The translations under genes and the position numbers were made by a program. 39,980 nt of DNA from JACXTP01 sp963827905 (GTDB lineage: Archaea > Thermoplasmatota > Thermoplasmata > Methanomassiliicoccales > UBA472), in the NCBI GenBank assembly GCA_963827905.1, contig CAWHCB010000009.1:1-39980 (forward strand), in the 5' to 3' direction. The notes beneath the pieces are model-generated. The model had not been told where the DNA came from. It saw nothing but the letters and a program-made list of their open reading frames with translations, and did no database searches. Positions 35,084 to 39,980 of this stretch are shown one piece after another (positions within the stretch are counted from its first letter, which is position 1; each line of letters opens with the position of its first letter).

Positions 35084-35890
35084 TCATTGTGGCAACTGGG
35101 TCTTGGCGACCAGCGGCTCGAGCGGCATCTCGCAGGCCATCGGCCTGGGCGCGATGACGATCTCCGGCTCGCTGACCGGCGCCTTGGCGCTCTGGTTGTC
35201 GCGCATCCACTGGTCTATCTCGTGCTGGAACTGCTCCATGAAGGTCTGGGTCACCTTGCTGCAGAAGGACTCGATGAGCTTCATGACGTTGCGGTCGATG
35301 ATCTCGAAGGCCTTGTGCAGGGGCTGGTTCTCCGCCACCTTGAGCAGCAGGTCGTTCTCCAGGACTATGGCGTTGGGGGTGATCTCCTTGAGCTTGCGCA
35401 CCCCGTCCCTGGCCTTCTCGGAGCGCTCCCTCTCGAACGTGAACGGGTTTATGGCGATGACGAAGGTGAGGCAGTTCAGTTCCTTGGCGGTCCTGGCGAC
35501 GACCGGCGCGATCCCGGTGCCGGTCCCGCCGCCCATGCCGGCGATCACGAAGGCGATGTCATGGCCGACCACCGCGTCGCGGATGGCCTTCTTGGCGCAC
35601 TCGGCGCAGTACTCCCCTACCTCGGGGAAGCCGTTGGTGCCCCGGCCCTGGGTGACGTCCTTGCCGAGCAACAGCTTGGTGCTGGCGTTCACGCCCTTCA
35701 ACGCCTTCTCGTCGGTGTTGATGGCGATGGTGTGCACGTTCTTGCGACACCCGCCTTGTATGTTGTTCACTATGTTGTTGCCCGCCCCACCCACGCCTAT
35801 GACCGCTATCCTAGGCTCTGGTATGCCGTTGCATACGATGTTGAGGAGACGGTCGTTCGCCGCCATTTTCTCGATCGCCCTTGTATCCAT
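35084..35890 (-). CDS. FtsZ-like GTPase without the T7 catalytic loop
   Basis: 268 residues. The N-terminal Rossmann-type GTPase domain of FtsZ is clear: PRIAVIGVGGAGNNIVNNI (27-45), HTIAINTDEKALKGV, LGKDVTQGRGTNGFPEVGE and the tubulin signature GGGTGTG (120-126), then FVIAINPFTFERE. Helix H10 follows (NDLLLKVAENQPLHKAFEII). After that normal FtsZ carries the T7 loop (G-x-N-x-D-x-x-D) and a C-terminal beta domain. Here the sequence is helical (LIESFCSKVTQTFMEQFQHE) and ends after a Pro-rich tail (APVSEPEIVIAPRPM). The gene reads smoothly to a strong terminator, so truncation by sequence error is unlikely. It may bind GTP without self-activating hydrolysis, so a regulator or scaffold role is more likely than ring assembly. 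It lies downstream of an RHH regulator, as ftsZ2 does in haloarchaea. Confidence 0.8.
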   Translation of the reverse strand: MDTRAIEKMAANDRLLNIVCNGIPEPRIAVIGVGGAGNNIVNNIQGGCRKNVHTIAINTDEKALKGVNASTKLLLGKDVTQGRGTNGFPEVGEYCAECAKKAIRDAVVGHDIAFVIAGMGGGTGTGIAPVVARTAKELNCLTFVIAINPFTFERERSEKARDGVRKLKEITPNAIVLENDLLLKVAENQPLHKAFEIIDRNVMKLIESFCSKVTQTFMEQFQHEIDQWMRDNQSAKAPVSEPEIVIAPRPMACEMPLEPLVAKTQLPQ

Positions 35891-35910
35891 CCCTTACGCC
35901 CCCGCTAGAG

Positions 35911-35958
35911 TGTCCACTATGACACCTTGTACATGAAAGCCAGGCCCCCCAGCCTGGC
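35911..35958 (-). promoter_or_regulatory. Two hairpins in the FtsZ-like gene leader
   Basis: In the 123 bp between the RHH and FtsZ-like genes the plus strand has GTGTC-CACTAT-GACAC near 35911-35926 and a 7-bp stem GCCAGGC / GCCTGGC at 35939-35958 with a C-rich loop. They could end the RHH transcript, process the mRNA or shape the FtsZ-like leader. AAGGG just before ATG 35890 is a weak ribosome site. Confidence 0.35.
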
Positions 35959-36013
35959 CTATTGTGCATCCCATCCCTCCGCAGGTTCCCAAACCTCTGG
36001 AAGTAAGTACCGG

Positions 36014-36370
36014 TCACAGTCGTGCGATGGCCTTCCTGGTCTCGTCGAAGCTGCTTTCCTTGACCTCTTTCAGCCTCTCCTTGGGCAGGAAGAACTCGCG
36101 CAGCGCGTCCTCGATGGCCGTATCTACGGACGAGTAGTACCCGTCCTCCACCATCCGATCGATGACGCCCTTGATCACGGCCGGTATTTTCGCCGCCGCC
36201 CGGTCCTTGGAAGGCTTGGTGGGCTGGAGCGATTCCTTCTCGATGTAGTAACGGAGCGCGATCCTCGCCAGATGCGACCGGTTGGAGAACTCGGGATGCT
36301 TGGCGACGAAATCGTCGATGAGCCCCAAGTCCTCAGCTTCCAATCGCAGGGAGATGCGTTCGTTATCCAA
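36014..36370 (-). CDS. Ribbon-helix-helix DNA-binding protein (CdrS/CdrL-like)
   Basis: 118 residues. The N-terminal RHH unit is MDNERISLRLEAEDLGLIDD, followed by the second helix SNRSHLARIALRYYIEK, in which ERISLRLEA is the beta strand that reads DNA. A second helical unit (IPAVIKGVIDRMVEDGYYSS, VDTAIEDALREFFL) follows after a Pro/Lys linker. RHH proteins bind as dimers to operators. In haloarchaea the RHH protein CdrS sits upstream of ftsZ2 and controls division genes; the position here, 123 bp upstream of the FtsZ-like gene and in the same direction, suggests a similar job. The start is a TTG at 36370 with no ATG in frame; a frameshift near the start is possible. A TATA-like TTTAAATAATTT lies near 36420. 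Confidence 0.8.
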   Translation of the reverse strand: MDNERISLRLEAEDLGLIDDFVAKHPEFSNRSHLARIALRYYIEKESLQPTKPSKDRAAAKIPAVIKGVIDRMVEDGYYSSVDTAIEDALREFFLPKERLKEVKESSFDETRKAIARL

Positions 36371-36590
36371 CTTGCCCAGACTTCCTAGTCCCGGAGGACT
36401 GCGTATGACATTGTCCTACAAATTATTTAAAGATATGCCGTTCGATCATCTGGCTGTCATATTTATGGCATATTGACGGAGGGTCCGTTCCGCTCAAAGA
36501 AGAATCTGGCACATCCTCATCCCGGTGGGAGCATGGAGAAATGATAATAAGACGCTTTTCCTTCTACCAACGACGAACGAGAGTGAATGA
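36371..36590. other. Divergent intergenic region between RHH and leuS
   Basis: No gene is seen. It holds the RHH promoter on the minus strand and, for leuS on the plus strand, a TATA-like TGATAATAAG near 36541-36550 and GAGAGTGAATGA directly before ATG 36591. Confidence 0.4.
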
Positions 36591-39474
36591 ATGCTGACCC
36601 GCTCCACCGACATCGAGGCCAAGTGGCAGGAACGCTGGTACGCCGAGAGGATCAACGAGGCGGACCGGGACGAGCGCGAGAAGTTCATGATCATCTTCGC
36701 CTACCCCGGTGTCACTGGCTACCTGCACGTCGGGCACATGCGCGGGTTCTCCTACGTGGACGATATCGCGCGGTACAAGCGCATGCAAGGGTACAACGTG
36801 CTGTTCCCCGTCGGCACGCATGCCACCGGCAACGGCCCGATCAGCCTGGCCAAGCGCGTGGCCTCGGGCGACGAGGACATGATCGACTACCTGCGCCGCA
36901 ACGGCTGCCCCGAGGACGTCATACCCGAGCTCACCGACCCGCTGACCGTGGTGGAGTTCTTCAACAAGGTGTACGTGGAGCAGTACTGGCGCCGCTTCGG
37001 CTTCCTGGCCGACTGGAGGCGCTTCGCCTGCACCATCCATCCCCAGTACGGCAAGTTCATCCAGTGGCAGTTCCGCAAGCTCATGGACGCGGGGCTGCTC
37101 ATCCAGAAGCCGTACTACTCTCCGGCGTGCATCACCCACGGCCCGGTGGCCATCGACGCCTCCGAGACGGACATCGCCTGCGGCGGCTGCGCCGAGACCA
37201 CCGAGTACACGCTGATGAAGTTCAAGTGCGGCGAGCTCACCCTGCTGGCGGCCACCCTCCGCCCGGAGACCGTCTTCGGCCAGACCAACTTCTGGGTCAA
37301 CCCCGAGGTGGAATATGTCAAGGTGGTGTGCGGCGACGAGATCTGGGTGATGAGCCGACCTTGCTACGACAAGATGCTCTACCAGAAGGACCGGCTCAAG
37401 GAGGTCGGGACGATGTCGGGCACCGAGCTCATCGGCAGGATGTGCACCGCCCCCATGACCGGCCGGGAGATCGTCTGCCTTCCCGCCTCGTTCTGCGACC
37501 CGAACGTGGGCACCGGCCTGGTGGTCAGCGTGCCCTCGGACGCCCCGGACGACTGGGTGGCGCTGCGCATGCTGCAGGAGGACGAGGCGACCTGCCTCCG
37601 TTACGGCCTGGACTGGGAGATGGTCAAGGCCATCGCGCCCATCGCCATCATCGAGACCAAGGGCTGGGGGCCCATGCCCGCGGTCGAGATCGTGGAGAGG
37701 ATGGGCATCACCCGCTCCGGCGACCCCAAGCTGGTGGAGGCGAAGAAGATCGTCTACAAGGAAGGCTTCCACGCCGGGAGGATGAACCAGGACTGCGGCC
37801 CGTACTCCGGACTGCCGGTCGACAAGGCCAAGGAGTCCATGAAGCAGGACATGCTCCGCGCCAACCAGGCCGACCTGTTCTACGACCTCTCCGAGACGGT
37901 CATCTGCCGCTGCGGCGAGCCGGTGGTCATCAAGAAGGTGGACGACCAGTGGTTCATCGATTACGCCAACCCCATGGTCACCGAGCTGACCAAGAGGCAC
38001 GCCGAGGGCATGCGCATCATGCCGTCGGAGTACCAGACCAACGTGCAGGGCGTCCTGGACTGGTTCCGGGAGCGCGCCTGCGTGCGCCAAGGGAACTGGC
38101 TCGGCACCCGCTTCCCGTTCGACGAGAAGTGGATCATCGAGGCCATCTCCGACTCCACCCTCTATCCCATATTCTATCTCATCTCGCCCTATGTCAACGA
38201 CGGTTCGGTCAGGCCGGAGCAGATGGGCACCGAGTTCTTCGACTACGTGCTGCTGGGCAAGGGCGACCTGGACCACGTGGCCAAGCGCAGCGGCGTCGAA
38301 AGGGATGTGCTGGAGCGGATGCGCGCCGACGTGGACTACTGGTACCCGCTGGACGTGAACCTGGGCGGCAAGGAGCACATGACGGTGCACTTCCCCGCCT
38401 TCCTGATGAACCACGTGGCCATACTGCCGCCGGAGAAGTGGCCCCGGGGCATATTCGTCAACTGGTACGTGATGAGCAAGGCCGGCAAGATCTCCAAGTC
38501 CAAGGGAGGGGCCCAGCCCATACCGGGGGCGGCGGAGCTCTACGGCGTGGACAGCATGCGGCTGTACTACGCGCACATCGCCTCGCCCTTCGCCGACGTG
38601 GAGTGGGACGAGGAGGTGCTGGAGAACTACGTGGCCAAGATGGACCGCATCATGCGCACGGTGGAGGAGCTGTCCACCATGGAGGAGAGCGAGGCCATCG
38701 AGCCCATCGACACCTGGCTGCTGTCTCGCATGAACAGCCGCATGGCCTCCATCGTCAGGGGCATGGAGCAGCTGGACCTGCGCAACCTGGCCGGGGAGGC
38801 GTACTTCGAGATGCCCGAACGACCTGAAGTGGTACCTGCGCCGCGGCGGCAGCAACGGCGCCGTCGTCGGCCGGGCGCTGGACATGTGGGTCCGGGCCAT
38901 GGCGCCGATCACGCCGCACACGGCGGAGGAGATGTGGGAGCACCTGGGCAAGGAGGGCCTGGTGGCCAACGCCAGGTTCCCCTGCGCGGATGCGGCGGAG
39001 ATGTCCCAGGCGGCGGAGCTGGCGGAGGACTACGTGCGCAAGCTCCTGGAGGACGTCAACGAGATCGTCAAGGTCACGAAGATCGCGCCGAAGCGGGTGC
39101 TGGTCTACACCGCCCCGGAGTGGAAGGAGAAGGTGCTGCAGAGGGCCATCGCGCTCTTCCGCGACAACGAGCTCAAGGTGCCCACGCTCACCAAGCAGGT
39201 CATGCAGGACGAGGACATCAAGAGGCATGGCAAGGAGGCGTCCGACCTGGCCCGCAAGATGGCGGAGGACCTGACGCGCCGTTCCGCGGACGAGGTGGAG
39301 CGCATGGCGGTGCGGTTCGACGAACTGGAGTACCTGCGCCAGGCGGAGGGCTTCCTGGCCCGGGAGCTGCAGTGCGAGGTGGGCGTCTTCGATGCCGCCG
39401 ACCCGCAGAGGGTGGACCCTCAGGGCAAGTCCCGCGCCGCCCAGCCCCGCCGGCCGGCCATCTACCTGGAATGA
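36591..39474 (+). CDS. leuS: Leucyl-tRNA synthetase, archaeal type, one frameshift
   Basis: Class I aminoacyl-tRNA synthetase that charges tRNA-Leu. The HIGH motif is HVGH (residues 46-49, within YLHVGHMRGFSYVDD). The KMSKS-equivalent KISKSK lies near residue 635. The CP1 editing domain lies between, including TLRPETVFGQTNFWV and the metal-binding-like ACGGCAETTEYT and CRCGEPVV. One base shift near 38818 joins GEAYFEM to NDLKWYLRRGGSNGAVVGRA, and the anticodon-binding and C-terminal domains follow (ITPHTAEEMWEHLGKEG, EDVNEIVKVTKI). Corrected length is about 960 residues, as in archaeal LeuRS. An essential gene that cannot really be broken, so this frameshift must be a sequence error. It reads away from the RHH gene. 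Confidence 0.95.
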
Positions 39475-39558
39475 TGCCGTTCCCGTCAAACCCTCTTTTT
39501 GTTACCTTGAAATAGCGGTACCTTGTTCCAATGGCAATTTCGGTCCGGAGCGGGTCCA

Positions 39559-39980
39559 TTGCTGTTCAACCGTCTGGGTAAGGCCATCGTCCGACATCAC
39601 AAGCTCATCATCGTAATCTGGGTCCTGGCGCTCCTGGTGGCCATCCCCTTCGCGCCGCGGGCGTATGACGCCGTCATATACGAGGAGACGCAGGGCTCGT
39701 CGGAGCAGAAGCTGCCCTCGGAGGAGGCGCAGAGATGGATGGAGGACAATTTCGGCGACAGGGCCAACACCGGTTCCACCATCATCGCCCTGACCTCGCC
39801 CGACGTGCTGGACCAGGACACCAAGGTCTGCGCGGACGAGATCACCATGGCGCTGATCGAGGCCTCCAGCCCGCTCAACGAGGATGCCAGCATCGGGTAC
39901 TCCATCGAGGTGGAGAGCGTCTACACCGTGGTGCGCACCTATTCCACCGGTTTCCTGGGCCAGGTGAACCAGGTCTACTT
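39559..39980 (+). CDS. MMPL/RND-family transporter, N-terminal part (partial, right edge)
   Basis: The frame is open to the window edge. Start TTG 39559 (LLFNRLGKAIVRHHKLIIVI) has the typical MMPL beginning: basic residues and a first membrane helix (LIIVIWVLALLVAIPFAP). The periplasmic-side loop follows with the family EQKLPSEEAQRWMEDNFGD and then TSPDVLDQDTKV. MMPL proteins are proton-driven exporters of lipids or drugs; in archaea the cargo is unknown. The exact start is uncertain because an in-frame TTG occurs further upstream. A TATA-like sequence is not obvious. Confidence 0.7.
   Translation, partial: MLFNRLGKAIVRHHKLIIVIWVLALLVAIPFAPRAYDAVIYEETQGSSEQKLPSEEAQRWMEDNFGDRANTGSTIIALTSPDVLDQDTKVCADEITMALIEASSPLNEDASIGYSIEVESVYTVVRTYSTGFLGQVNQVY

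Noticed and set aside
36564..38969. An 801-residue protein on the minus strand opposite leuS
   Set aside because: It is a GC-rich shadow of the leuS codon pattern with no recognisable domain; its residue makeup (His/Val/Leu/Gly-rich) is typical of such shadows.
1..39980. CRISPR array, rRNA operon or insertion sequence
   Set aside because: No regularly spaced repeats, no rRNA-like stretches and no transposase were found on reading the window. A computed search would be needed to exclude small ones.

Overview
The window looks like chromosome of an uncultured euryarchaeon, most likely in the Thermoplasmata (Methanomassiliicoccales or a related order). The evidence is an archaeal core gene set: clamp-loader large subunit ending in a PCNA-binding motif, wyosine synthase Twy1, the KH/beta-CASP nuclease aCPSF1, proteasome beta subunit, archaeal-type LeuRS and a CCA-encoding tRNA-Leu. 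TATA elements lie about 27 nt upstream of several start codons, which suggests leaderless mRNAs. The chromosome is GC-rich, but about 18-33 kb is distinctly AT-richer and carries accessory genes.

Layout. (1) 1-8.9 kb, housekeeping: tail of an Fn3 membrane protein, rfcL, twy1, M3 oligopeptidase, aCPSF1, psmB, a DUF2085 membrane protein and an FmdE-family protein. (2) 8.8-15.7 kb: a Tad/type IV-pilus-like locus with a secretion ATPase and an F-type membrane protein on the minus strand. A U32 peptidase and two pilin-like membrane-anchored proteins lie on the plus strand. (3) 15.7-28.3 kb, accessory: a secreted Fn3 protein, an alpha/beta hydrolase, a SHOCT protein, a flavin reductase, a heliorhodopsin, a nucleotidyltransferase-kinase gene broken by many frameshifts, a polyphosphate kinase 2, and two paralogous CxxC-x17-CxxC zinc-ribbon proteins with nearly identical 5' leaders. 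(4) 28.37-33.3 kb: a small integrated element. A tyrosine recombinase sits beside an intact tRNA-Leu(UAG), and the 3' part of that tRNA is repeated 4.9 kb away as the far attachment site. Cargo includes a zinc-phospholipase-C-like protein, two PH-like proteins, a zinc ribbon and remnants of two other genes. (5) 33.3-40 kb: an archaeal RNA-binding protein, an ATP-NAD kinase family protein, a ribbon-helix-helix regulator upstream of a short FtsZ-like protein, leuS, and the start of an MMPL transporter.

Many genes, including rfcL, leuS and pepF, are interrupted by single-base frameshifts although both halves stay clearly coding. This is best explained by indel errors in the sequence rather than wholesale gene decay, so I annotate such genes as single features and give the approximate break points. 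Two places (24.2-25.9 kb and 31.1-31.6 kb) look decayed beyond that background. No CRISPR array, rRNA or insertion sequence was seen.
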